Positions 54,345 through 61,939 of a DNA stretch of 64,000 bases are shown here, piece after piece; the stretch's first letter is position 1, and each line of letters begins with the position of its first letter. Under the pieces are notes generated by a model. The model saw only the letters and a list, made by a program, of their open reading frames with translations, was not told the DNA's origin and did no database searches. The position numbers and the translations under genes were made by a program. The DNA comes from Roseateles_B sp041913905. GTDB taxonomy: Bacteria > Pseudomonadota > Gammaproteobacteria > Burkholderiales > Burkholderiaceae_C. The stretch is taken from positions 1 through 64,000 of the forward strand of contig JAYSEK010000012.1 in assembly GCA_041913905.1 (NCBI GenBank). Direction: 5' to 3'.

Positions 54345-55376
54345 ATGCTGAGCTTCCAGCAAATCATTCTGAAACTTCAGGAATACTGGTCCGCCCAAGG
54401 CTGCGCCCTCTTGCAGCCCTATGACATGGAGGTGGGCGCCGGCACCAGCCATACGGCCACCTTCCTGCGCGCGCTGGGCCCCGAGCCCTGGAACGCCGCC
54501 TATGTGCAGCCCAGCCGCCGCCCCAAGGACGGCCGCTACGGCGAGAACCCCAACCGCCTGCAGCACTACTACCAGTTCCAGGTGGTCCTGAAGCCCGCGC
54601 CGGCCAACATCCTGGAGCTCTACCTCGGCTCGCTGGAAGCGCTGGGCTTCGACCTGAAGAAGAACGACGTCCGCTTCGTCGAGGACGACTGGGAGAACCC
54701 CACGCTGGGCTGCTGGGGCCTGGGCTGGGAGGTCTGGCTCAACGGCATGGAGGTGACGCAGTTCACCTACTTCCAGCAGGTCGGCGGCATCGACTGCAAG
54801 CCCATCACCGGCGAGATCACCTACGGCCTGGAGCGGCTGGCCATGTACCTGCAGGGCAAGGAGTCGGTGTACGACCTGGTCTATGTCGAAGGGAAGAATG
54901 GTGCGCCTGACACGTCGGCGCCGGGCCGCCCCCAAGCCGACGCGGCCCCCTCGGGGGGCGGCGACCGCGGGGAGACTGGGGGCGTGTTGACGTACGGGGA
55001 CGTGTTCCACCAGAACGAGGTCGAGCAGTCGACCTACAACTTCGAGCACAGCGACGTCGACTTCCTGCTGCAGGCCTTCGCCGCGCACGAGAAGCAGTCG
55101 CAGCACCTGATGACGCAGCAGCTGGCCCTGCCGGCCTACGAGCAGCTGCTCAAGGCCGGCCATACCTTCAACCTGCTGGACGCCCGCGGCGCGATATCGG
55201 TGACCGAGCGTGCCGCCTACATCGGCCGCATCCGCAACCTGGCCCGCGCCGTGGCCCAGTCCTATGTGGACAGCCGGGCCCGCCTGGGCTTCCCCATGGC
55301 GCCCAAGGCCTGGAGCGAGGAAGTGCTGGCGAATCTCGCCAAGCAAGCTGAAAAGAACGCAAAAAAGGCCGCCTGA
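54345..55376 (+). CDS. glyQ: Glycyl-tRNA synthetase alpha subunit, with insertion
   Basis: A 343-residue class II synthetase subunit, about 35 residues longer than usual. The catalytic core reads QPYDMEVGAGTSHTATFLRALGPEPW, YVQPSRRPKDGRYGENPNRLQHYYQFQV and ERLAMYLQGKESVYDLVY. After residue 183 there is a Gly/Pro/Ala-rich insert (about 184-213, NGAPDTSAPGRPQADAAPSG...) before the conserved LTYGDVFHQNEVEQSTYNFEHSDV. The insert is encoded by a GC-rich repeat also present in icmF. With glyS it forms the tetrameric enzyme. The frame is intact. Confidence 0.95.
   Translation: MLSFQQIILKLQEYWSAQGCALLQPYDMEVGAGTSHTATFLRALGPEPWNAAYVQPSRRPKDGRYGENPNRLQHYYQFQVVLKPAPANILELYLGSLEALGFDLKKNDVRFVEDDWENPTLGCWGLGWEVWLNGMEVTQFTYFQQVGGIDCKPITGEITYGLERLAMYLQGKESVYDLVYVEGKNGAPDTSAPGRPQADAAPSGGGDRGETGGVLTYGDVFHQNEVEQSTYNFEHSDVDFLLQAFAAHEKQSQHLMTQQLALPAYEQLLKAGHTFNLLDARGAISVTERAAYIGRIRNLARAVAQSYVDSRARLGFPMAPKAWSEEVLANLAKQAEKNAKKAA
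54913..54990 (+). repeat. GC-rich palindromic repeat inserted within glyQ
   Basis: A roughly 78-bp element with GGGCCGCCCCCAAG, CGGCCCCCTCGGGGGGCGG and TGGGGGCGT, in the same motif order as the icmF copy at 38386-38463. It is read sense in glyQ and antisense in icmF, and both stay in frame. Ends are approximate. Confidence 0.75.
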
Positions 55377-55381
55377 ACCCT

Positions 55382-57535
55382 ATGAGCACCTCGCAGAACC
55401 TCCTCGTCGAACTGTTTGTCGAAGAGCTGCCGCCCAAGGCGCTCAAGAAGCTGGGCGAGTCTTTCGCCGCCGTGCTGGCCGACAGCCTCAAGGCGCAAGG
55501 CCTGACCCCCGCCGACGCCGCGGTGACGCCCTTTGCCTCGCCGCGCCGCCTGGCCGTGCATGTGACGGCCGTGGCCGCCCGTGCCGCCGACCGCGCCGTG
55601 CAGCAAAAGCTCATGCCCGTCGCAGTGGCCCTGGGCGCCGATGGTCAGCCCACGCCGGCCTTGCTGAAGAAGCTCGCCAGCCTGGGCGCCGACGCCAGCG
55701 TCGTGCCGCAGCTCAAGCGCTTGCCCGACGGCAAGGCCGAAGCCCTGTTCCTGGACTCCGTCGTCGCCGGCGCCACCCTGGCCGAGGGCTTGCAGAAGGC
55801 GCTGGACGAGGCCCTGGCCAAGCTGCCCATCCCCAAGGTCATGAGCTATCAGCTGGCCGACGGCTGGAGCAGCGTCCACTTCGTGCGCCCGGCCCATGGT
55901 CTGGTGGCGCTGCACGGCTCGGCGGTGGTGCCGGTGGCCGCGCTGGGCCTGCAGTCCGGCCGCGAGACCCGCGGTCATCGCTTCGAGGCCGCACAGGAGC
56001 GCCTGTCCATCGAGAGCGCCGACAGCTACGCCAGCCAGCTGCGCGAGCAGGGCGCCGTGATCGCCAGTTTCAACGAGCGTCGCGCCGAGATCCTGTCCCA
56101 GCTCAACGCCGCGGCCGCCAGGGAGGGGCTCAAGCCGATCGAGGATGAGGCCCTGCTGGATGAAGTCACCGCCCTGGTCGAGCGCCCGAACGTGCTGACC
56201 TGCCAGTTCGAGCCGGAGTTCCTGGCCGTGCCGCAGGAATGCCTCATCCTCACGATGAAGGCCAACCAGAAGTACTTCCCGCTGCTGGACGCTGCGGGCA
56301 AGCTGACGCACAAGTTCCTCGTCGTCTCCAACATCCGTCCGGCCGACGCCAGCGCGGTGATCGGCGGCAACGAGCGCGTGGTGCGCCCGCGCCTCTCGGA
56401 CGCCAAGTTCTTCTACGACCAGGACCGCAAGAAGACCCTGGCCGATCGGGTGCCAGGTCTTGCCAAGGTGGTCTACCACGGCAAGCTGGGCAGCCAGGGC
56501 GACCGCGCCGAGCGCGTGCGCGCCATCGCCCATGCCATCGTCAACATGCTGCGCATGGCCACCGTGCCCTACACGGTCGAGGCGCGCGACGAATTCGAGG
56601 TGCTGGACAGCAAGGCGCAGCAGGCGGCGACGCTGGCCAAGGCCGACCTGCTGACCGACATGGTCGGCGAGTTCCCCGAGCTGCAGGGCATCATGGGCGC
56701 CTACTACGCCCGCCACGAGGGCCTGCGCGACGGCGTGGCCATCGCCATCGAGGACCACTACAAGCCGCGCTTCGCGGGCGATGCGCTGCCGCGCAACCAC
56801 ACCGGCACCGTGCTGGCCCTGGCCGACAAGCTCGAGACCCTGGTGGGCCTGTTCGGCATCGGCCAGCTGCCCACCGGCGACAAGGATCCGTTCGCGCTGC
56901 GCCGCCATGCCCTTGGCGTGATCCGCATCCTGGTCGAGAAGAATCTGCCGCTGGCCGTGCCGGCGCTGGTCGAGGCCGCGATGGGCGCCTTCCCCGAGGG
57001 CATGCTGACGCACGCCTCGTTGAAGGACGACCTGCAGCACTTCATGTACGAGCGCCTGACCGGCTCGCTGCGCGAGCAGGGCTACAGCGCCCAGGAAGTG
57101 GACGCGGTGATCGCCCTGCGCCCGGCGCCCTGGGGCGACATCCCCAAGCGCCTGGCCGCGGTGCGCAGCTTTGCCGCGCTGCCGGAAGCCGAGTCGCTGG
57201 CCGCCGCCAACAAGCGCGTTGGCAACATCCTCAAGAAAGTCGAGGGCGAGTTGCCCACGGCCGTGGATACTGCGCTGCTGAAGGAAGCCGCCGAGCAGGC
57301 CCTGGCCGCGGCACTGGCCGACGTCCAGCCGCAGGCCGACACGCTCTTCGAGCAGCACGACTACGCCGGCTCGCTGAAGGCCCTGGCCGCGCTCAAGGGG
57401 CCGGTCGACGCCTTCTTTGACAGCGTGATGGTCAACGCCGAGGATGCCGCCCTGCGCGCCAACCGCCAGGCCCTGCTGAACCGGCTGCATGCGGCGATGA
57501 ACCGCGTGGCGGACCTCTCGCGCCTGGCTTCCTGA
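55382..57535 (+). CDS. glyS: Glycyl-tRNA synthetase beta subunit
   Basis: A 717-residue partner of GlyQ. It begins LLVELFVEELPPKALKKLGE and shows the GRETRGHRF motif, the QEFLAVPQECLILTMKANQKYFPL region, HKFLVVSNI and a C-terminal anticodon-binding domain (FDSVMVNAEDAALRANRQALLNRL). It starts five bases after glyQ, and the two should be co-translated. It lacks any insert like that in glyQ. Confidence 0.96.
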   Translation: MSTSQNLLVELFVEELPPKALKKLGESFAAVLADSLKAQGLTPADAAVTPFASPRRLAVHVTAVAARAADRAVQQKLMPVAVALGADGQPTPALLKKLASLGADASVVPQLKRLPDGKAEALFLDSVVAGATLAEGLQKALDEALAKLPIPKVMSYQLADGWSSVHFVRPAHGLVALHGSAVVPVAALGLQSGRETRGHRFEAAQERLSIESADSYASQLREQGAVIASFNERRAEILSQLNAAAAREGLKPIEDEALLDEVTALVERPNVLTCQFEPEFLAVPQECLILTMKANQKYFPLLDAAGKLTHKFLVVSNIRPADASAVIGGNERVVRPRLSDAKFFYDQDRKKTLADRVPGLAKVVYHGKLGSQGDRAERVRAIAHAIVNMLRMATVPYTVEARDEFEVLDSKAQQAATLAKADLLTDMVGEFPELQGIMGAYYARHEGLRDGVAIAIEDHYKPRFAGDALPRNHTGTVLALADKLETLVGLFGIGQLPTGDKDPFALRRHALGVIRILVEKNLPLAVPALVEAAMGAFPEGMLTHASLKDDLQHFMYERLTGSLREQGYSAQEVDAVIALRPAPWGDIPKRLAAVRSFAALPEAESLAAANKRVGNILKKVEGELPTAVDTALLKEAAEQALAAALADVQPQADTLFEQHDYAGSLKALAALKGPVDAFFDSVMVNAEDAALRANRQALLNRLHAAMNRVADLSRLAS

Positions 57536-57545
57536 GGAGCATCCC

Positions 57546-58196
57546 ATGCCCGCCCGTTCCGACCACAGCCACAGCATGAAGCTCGTCATCCTGGGGCGTG
57601 ACGGGACGATCAACCGCTTCCGCGACGACCACGTCAAGTCGGTCGACGAGCTGGAGCCCCTGCCCGGGGCGCTGGAGGCGGTGGCGCGGCTCAATCACGC
57701 CGGCTGGCACACGGTGATGGCCACCAACCAGCCCGGCATCGGCCGCGGCCTGCTGGACATGGCTTCGCTCAACGCGGTGCACCAGCGCCTCAACCAGCTG
57801 CTGGCGGAAAAGGGGGGACGTCTGGACGCCGTCTTCTTCTGCCCGCACACGCCGGACGAGGGCTGTTCCTGCCGCAAGCCGCTGCCGGGCCTGGTCACCC
57901 AGATCGGCGAGCGCTTCAATGTGGACCTGGCCCAGGTGCACATGGTCGGCGCCAGCCTGAAGGACCTGCAGACGGCGCAGGCGGCCGGCTGCATCCCCCA
58001 TCTCCTTCGCGGCGAGCGGCTGGGCCTGGCCGATGAAAGCCAGATCCAGGCCCAACTGGCCCAGGTGCCGGGTGCCCGGCTGCACGACAACCTGGCCAGC
58101 TTTGCCGAGCACCTGATCCAAGAAGAACGGCGCGCCCGGGCGGATGCCCGCGGCGAACAGCTGCCCCCCACCACCGTTCCCGGAGACTTGAATTGA
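57546..58196 (+). CDS. gmhB: GmhB-like HAD protein with altered catalytic residues
   Basis: A 216-residue HAD protein placed as D-glycero-beta-D-manno-heptose 1,7-bisphosphate phosphatase by similarity and synteny. The zinc ligands (Cys99, His101, Cys107, Cys109 in CPHTPDEGCSCRKP) and ATNQPGIGRG are present. However the usual nucleophile Asp of DxDGT is Gly17 (ILGRDGT, with Asp19 kept), and the usual Mg2+-binding Asp of VGDxxxD is Ala136 (VGASLKD). Activity is thus doubtful. GGAG precedes the ATG at 57546; an ATG 10 codons on is possible. It is downstream of glyS and coupled to plsC. Confidence 0.75.
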   Translation: MPARSDHSHSMKLVILGRDGTINRFRDDHVKSVDELEPLPGALEAVARLNHAGWHTVMATNQPGIGRGLLDMASLNAVHQRLNQLLAEKGGRLDAVFFCPHTPDEGCSCRKPLPGLVTQIGERFNVDLAQVHMVGASLKDLQTAQAAGCIPHLLRGERLGLADESQIQAQLAQVPGARLHDNLASFAEHLIQEERRARADARGEQLPPTTVPGDLN

Positions 58197-58984
58197 GCCT
58201 GCTGCTGTCGGCGATCCGCTCGCTGATCTTTGTCCTTTTCCTGATCGTCACCGTCATCCCCTGGGCCCTGTTCGCGGTGCTGCTGTCGATGTTCGTCCGG
58301 GGGGACAAGGTCTACTGGACCTGCGCCCGCTGGCTCGCGCTGGCGATCTGGGGCGCCAAGGTGATCTGCGGCGTCAAGTACCGCGTGCAGGGCATGGAGC
58401 ACCTGCCCACGCGCGCCGACCGCAAGAGTGCGGTGATCCTGCTGTCCAAGCACCAGAGCACCTGGGAGACCTTCGCCTACCCGGCGATCATGACCCACCC
58501 CATGGCCTATGTGTTCAAGCGCGAGTTGCTCTACGTGCCCTTCTTCGGCTGGGCCATGGCGCGCATGGACATGATCCACATCGACCGCGGCCGTCGCTCC
58601 GAGGCCTGGGCCAAGGTGCTGCGGCAGGGCAAGCGCATGGCCGAGCTGGGCAACTGGGTGATCATGTTCCCCGAGGGCACGCGCATCGCCCGCGGCCAGA
58701 AGGGCGAGTACAAGACCGGCGGCACGCGCCTGGCCGTGGCCACCGGCGTGCCGGTGGTGCCCATTGCCGCCACCTCGGCGCGCTGCTGGCCGCGCAAGAG
58801 CTTCCTGCTGCGCCCGGGCGTGGTGGACATCTCCATCGGCCAGCCCATCCCCTCGGTGGGCCGCGAGCCGGCAGAGTTGATGAAGCAGGTGGAGGACTGG
58901 ATCGAGTCCGAGATGCGCCGCCTGGATCCCGAGGCCTACCGGCATCACGCGGACGGGGCCGTGGCCGCCCCCTCGCGAGGCTGA
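58193..58984 (+). CDS. plsC: 1-acyl-sn-glycerol-3-phosphate acyltransferase
   Basis: A 263-residue membrane acyltransferase that makes phosphatidic acid. N-terminal helices (residues 8-60) precede the catalytic block HQSTWE at 87-92, an HX4E version of the canonical HX4D, and the substrate-binding FPEGTR. Further blocks are HIDRGRRSEA and VPVVPIAATSA. The TTG start overlaps the gmhB stop (TTGA), so translation is coupled. It is the last member of the glyQ-glyS-gmhB-plsC unit or close to it. Confidence 0.9.
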   Translation: MSLLLSAIRSLIFVLFLIVTVIPWALFAVLLSMFVRGDKVYWTCARWLALAIWGAKVICGVKYRVQGMEHLPTRADRKSAVILLSKHQSTWETFAYPAIMTHPMAYVFKRELLYVPFFGWAMARMDMIHIDRGRRSEAWAKVLRQGKRMAELGNWVIMFPEGTRIARGQKGEYKTGGTRLAVATGVPVVPIAATSARCWPRKSFLLRPGVVDISIGQPIPSVGREPAELMKQVEDWIESEMRRLDPEAYRHHADGAVAAPSRG

Positions 58985-59009
58985 GGTTCCGCCCGTAAAC
59001 TTGGCGGCC

Positions 59010-59966
59010 ATGCTGCACCGCCTGGCCGGCCTCTTCCAGTACGTCCAGCTCTCGCTGTTCGAGCGGGAGCCCGAGGCACCGCCCTCGGCATCGCCGGCCG
59101 CCCCGGCGGAGCCCGAGGCCCCACGTCTGCGCCGAAGCCCGCCACGCCCCGCGAAGCCGCCATTGCCCCCGCCATCGACGAACGCCGCCGAGCCCGGCGC
59201 GCCGCTGCGCAGCGTGCTGCTGGGCAGCGAGCCGGTCGCCTATCAATTGCGCAGGGCGCGTCGCCGCAGCATCGGCTTCACCATCAGCGAGGCCGGGCTG
59301 AGGGTCAGCGCGCCCAAATGGGTGCCCGTGGGTGAAATCGAGCGTGCCTTGCAGCACAAGGCGGGCTGGATCCTGCGCAAGCTGCGCGAGCAGCAGGAAC
59401 GCAGTGAGCGCCTGGCCGCGGCACAGATCCAGTGGGCCGATGGTTGCGTCGTCCCCTACCTGGGCCAGGATCTGATCGTCGTGCTGGATCCTTCGGCGGC
59501 GCGCCTGCCCCGCAAGGCGCGCCTGGATTCCGGCCTGACCGATCCCCAGTCCAGCCTGGCCAGCGTGCCGCGCCAGACCCTGTTCCTGGGCCTGCCGCAG
59601 CAAGCCTCGCCCGAGCAGATCCGCGATGCGGTGCTGAGCTGGCTGCAGGCCGAAGCCCGCGCCCTGTTCACCCAGCGCTGCGCCCATTTCGCAGCGCAAA
59701 TGGGCGTGCGCATCAGCCGTCTGAGGCTTTCATCGGCCCAGACCCGCTGGGGCAGCGCCAGCGTCGACGGCTCGGTGCGCCTGAACTGGCGGCTGATCCA
59801 TTTCGAGCCCGCGACCATCGACTACGTCGTGGTGCATGAGTTGGCCCATCTGCACGAAATGAACCACAGCCCGCGCTTCTGGGCCGTGGTGGAGGCGGTG
59901 CTGCCGGACTATGAGCAGGCCCGCCAGCAGCTGCGGCGGGCGGCCCTGCCGAATTTCAACGAGTGA
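59010..59966 (+). CDS. YgjP/M48-like metallopeptidase
   Basis: A 318-residue protein. A Pro/Ala-rich N-terminal segment (residues 15-65) is followed by a DUF45 domain with the zinc motif VVHELAHLHEMNHSPRFW (HELAH plus downstream His) and SAQTRWGSASVDGSVRLNWRL. It is a predicted soluble metalloprotease related to YgjP; substrates are not known. The ATG at 59010 is chosen over an in-frame TTG nine bases earlier. It is 25 bases after plsC, probably the end of the same transcript. Confidence 0.85.
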   Translation: MLHRLAGLFQYVQLSLFEREPEAPPSASPAAPAEPEAPRLRRSPPRPAKPPLPPPSTNAAEPGAPLRSVLLGSEPVAYQLRRARRRSIGFTISEAGLRVSAPKWVPVGEIERALQHKAGWILRKLREQQERSERLAAAQIQWADGCVVPYLGQDLIVVLDPSAARLPRKARLDSGLTDPQSSLASVPRQTLFLGLPQQASPEQIRDAVLSWLQAEARALFTQRCAHFAAQMGVRISRLRLSSAQTRWGSASVDGSVRLNWRLIHFEPATIDYVVVHELAHLHEMNHSPRFWAVVEAVLPDYEQARQQLRRAALPNFNE

Positions 59967-59989
59967 TCCTGGTTTGATCCTCGTTTCCC

Positions 59990-60258
59990 CCTTTAGGAGG
60001 ATTGGCGCAGCCGGGACGCCAAACGCACACTCTCATCCATAAGCTGTCATCACGACACGGCCCCGCCGCCCTGAGAGGAACAGGGCGGCCCTCCGGCGAA
60101 GCCAGGAACCGCGAACCACGCGGCCGCTTCGCCCGGGCCGTGTTCAGGGGATCCCAGCTGATTCGACTGGGATCAGCGACGGATTGCCGAACCTGGGCCC
60201 CGCCCGGATTGATCGACAACCAAAAGGAAACCGCCGTCGCGCAAGCGTCGGCGGTTTA
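59990..60258 (+). ncRNA. Candidate structured RNA with many GGA motifs
   Basis: Between two convergent genes, this 270-bp stretch holds several inverted repeats: TTGGCG/CGCCAA, GCCGCCCTG-AGAGGAA-CAGGGCGGC, CCGCG/CGCGG and GATCCCAG/CTGGGATC, and ends in a terminator hairpin. About ten GGA trinucleotides occur, some in loops, reminiscent of CsrB/RsmZ-type sponge RNAs. No upstream promoter is clear, and the GGA excess over chance is modest. The strand is assigned from the GGA reading and could be wrong. Confidence 0.35.
60221..60258. terminator. Bidirectional Rho-independent terminator
   Basis: AAACCGCCG and CGGCGGTTT form a 9-bp stem with inner CGC/GCG pairs and a GCAA loop. T-rich tails are present on both strands (TTTATCTTT rightward, TTTCCTTTT leftward), fitting its place between convergent genes. 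It would end both the peptidase-side transcript and the MBL-hydrolase transcript. Confidence 0.85.
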
Positions 60259-60327
60259 TCTTTGGGGCGCCGCGTGTACTGTCTGATCTTCTCCGGATCC
60301 AACCCGCCTTGCTCCGCCTGGGCCGTC

Positions 60328-61401
60328 TCAGGCGCTGAACCGCAGCACGCCATCGGCGCCCCGCTCGCGGCGCAACTGGCCCGAATGCCAGAGGGCGTTC
60401 AAATGGGCAATCGACTCACCCATCGCGAAGGTGGTCTGGTGCAGGTCCAGGGGGCGCTTGAAGAGCAGGGGCAGAAGCTCGGCGGCATGGCAGGGGTGGT
60501 CGGTGCAGGCGTGCAGCACCTCTTCGAGGCGATCGCGGTGGTGGTCCTGCAACTGTGCGACACGCGCCTGCAGGCCACGGAAGGGCCGGCCGTGCGAAGG
60601 CAGCACCAGGGTGTCGGCCGGCAGGTCCAGCAGGGCCGCCAGCGAGTCCAGGTAAAGCTGCAAGGGGTTGGCCTCGGGCTCCACGTCGACCACGCTGACG
60701 TTGGTGGAAATGCGCGGCAGCAGCATGTCGCCCGAGATCAGCACCGGGGCGCCGTCCTCCCGGAAGAAGCTGAGATGTTCGGGCGCATGGCCATAGCCGC
60801 CGATGCAGCGCCAGCGCGCACCGCCGATCTGCAGCGTCTGCCCGGGCATCAGGCGCCGGTAGCTCGCCGGTACGGCGGGCACCATGCTGGGGTAGTAGCT
60901 GGCCCGGCCGCGGATCTTGGCCTGCGCCTCCGGATCGGTGAGCCCGTGGCTGGCGAAGAAGGCCGCGGCCGCCTCGCCGCCCATGCCCACGGTGGAACTG
61001 CTGGCGATGCGGGCCAGGTTGTAGTCCGCCGCACTCATCCACAGCCGGCACGGCTGTTCGGGCGTGCTGAAGCGCTCGGTGAGCCAGGCAGCCAGGCCCA
61101 GGTGGTCGGGGTGAAAATGCGTGACCAGCACGCGCAGCAGCGGCTCGCCCTGCAGGCCCTGCGCCAGCACCTGCTCCCACAGGCCCCGCGTGGCGTCGTT
61201 GGCCACGCCGCAGTCGACCAGGGTCCAGCCGCGGCGGCCGTCGATCTCGTCGCGCAGCAGCCAGAGGTTGATGTGGTCCAGCGCGAAGGGCAGACCCATG
61301 CGCACCCAGGCCAGGCCTGGCTCCAGCGCCAGCAGCCCCCCGGGCGCGGGCAGCGACTCGCCCCAGGGATAAGTCAGTTCGGATTCGCGTGGATTGGCCA
61401 T
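60328..61401 (-). CDS. MBL-fold metallo-hydrolase, LiuR-linked
   Basis: A 357-residue metallo-beta-lactamase-fold hydrolase with the metal signature THFHPDHLG, plus GGYGHAPEHL, LISGDMLLP and LPSHGRPF. A C-terminal helical region follows (HHRDRLEEVL ... MGESIAHLNALW). The ATG at 61401 is favoured over a TTG three codons earlier. It is divergent from a LiuR-like MerR gene across an operator, so it may act in branched-chain or acyl-CoA catabolism, for instance as a thioesterase; this is inference. Confidence 0.82.
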   Translation of the reverse strand: MANPRESELTYPWGESLPAPGGLLALEPGLAWVRMGLPFALDHINLWLLRDEIDGRRGWTLVDCGVANDATRGLWEQVLAQGLQGEPLLRVLVTHFHPDHLGLAAWLTERFSTPEQPCRLWMSAADYNLARIASSSTVGMGGEAAAAFFASHGLTDPEAQAKIRGRASYYPSMVPAVPASYRRLMPGQTLQIGGARWRCIGGYGHAPEHLSFFREDGAPVLISGDMLLPRISTNVSVVDVEPEANPLQLYLDSLAALLDLPADTLVLPSHGRPFRGLQARVAQLQDHHRDRLEEVLHACTDHPCHAAELLPLLFKRPLDLHQTTFAMGESIAHLNALWHSGQLRRERGADGVLRFSA

Positions 61402-61414
61402 GGACTGCAAGGGC

Positions 61415-61443
61415 TTAGACTAACGTTAACGTAAACGTCATTC
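61415..61443 (+). promoter_or_regulatory. LiuR-like operator and MerR-type promoter
   Basis: TAACGTTAACGTAAACGTCA (61421-61440) resembles the icmF operator and sits between TTAGAC (61415-61420) and TCATTC (61438-61443) with a 17-base spacer. This placement inside the promoter spacer is typical of MerR-type autoregulation. It also lies in front of the divergent MBL gene. Confidence 0.7.
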
Positions 61444-61457
61444 AGCGCAGTGTAGCC

Positions 61458-61916
61458 ATGAGCACCGAGTCCCACCTCAGCACCCCTGCAAAAGCCCTCG
61501 AAGGGGCCGAGGGCCCGGTCGACGCCGCGTCCGAAGGCGGCTCGCGCCTGTTCACCATCACCGAGCTGGCGGCCGAGTTCGACATCACGCCCCGTGCCAT
61601 CCGCTTCTACGAGGACATGGGCCTGCTGAGCCCGGCTCGCGAGGGTCGCAACCGCGTCTACACGCACCGCGACCGCACCCGGCTCAAGCTGACCTTGCGC
61701 GGCAAGCGCCTGGGCCTGTCGCTGCAGGAGATCAAGCAGCTGGTCGACATGTACGACGCCGCCGGCGCCGACACCGCTCCGCAGCTCAAGGCCTTTCTGG
61801 AAGTGCTGGCCCAGCATCGCCGGCAGCTGGAGCAGCAGCTGGAGGACATCGAGGTGACGCTGGAGGAAATCAGCCAGCACGAGGAGCGCTGCCGGGCGCT
61901 GCTGGCCGAGCGCTGA
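61458..61916 (+). CDS. liuR: LiuR-like MerR family regulator
   Basis: A 152-residue regulator. The winged helix is FTITELAAEFDITPRAIRFYEDMGLLSPAREGRNRVYTHRDRTRLKLTLRGKRLGLSLQEIKQLVDMYD (residues 35-105), and the C-terminus is a dimerisation coiled coil (LAQHRRQLEQQLEDIEVTLEEISQHEERCRALL). The pattern fits LiuR regulators of leucine and isovalerate degradation rather than metal-sensing MerR, as no Cys pairs are at the C-terminus. A matching operator is upstream of itself and of icmF. Liu pathway genes are not in the window. The gene name is tentative. Confidence 0.82.
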   Translation: MSTESHLSTPAKALEGAEGPVDAASEGGSRLFTITELAAEFDITPRAIRFYEDMGLLSPAREGRNRVYTHRDRTRLKLTLRGKRLGLSLQEIKQLVDMYDAAGADTAPQLKAFLEVLAQHRRQLEQQLEDIEVTLEEISQHEERCRALLAER

Positions 61917-61939
61917 GCTCGGCGTGTGCCTGGGCAGTC

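Noticed and set aside
55262..57694. 810-residue open frame opposite glyS
   Set aside because: Antisense shadow of glyS with low-complexity composition and no family features.
59990..60258. tmRNA, RNase P RNA or SRP RNA
   Set aside because: None of the conserved cores (for example GAGGAAAGTCCGGGC of RNase P or the tmRNA tag region) was found.
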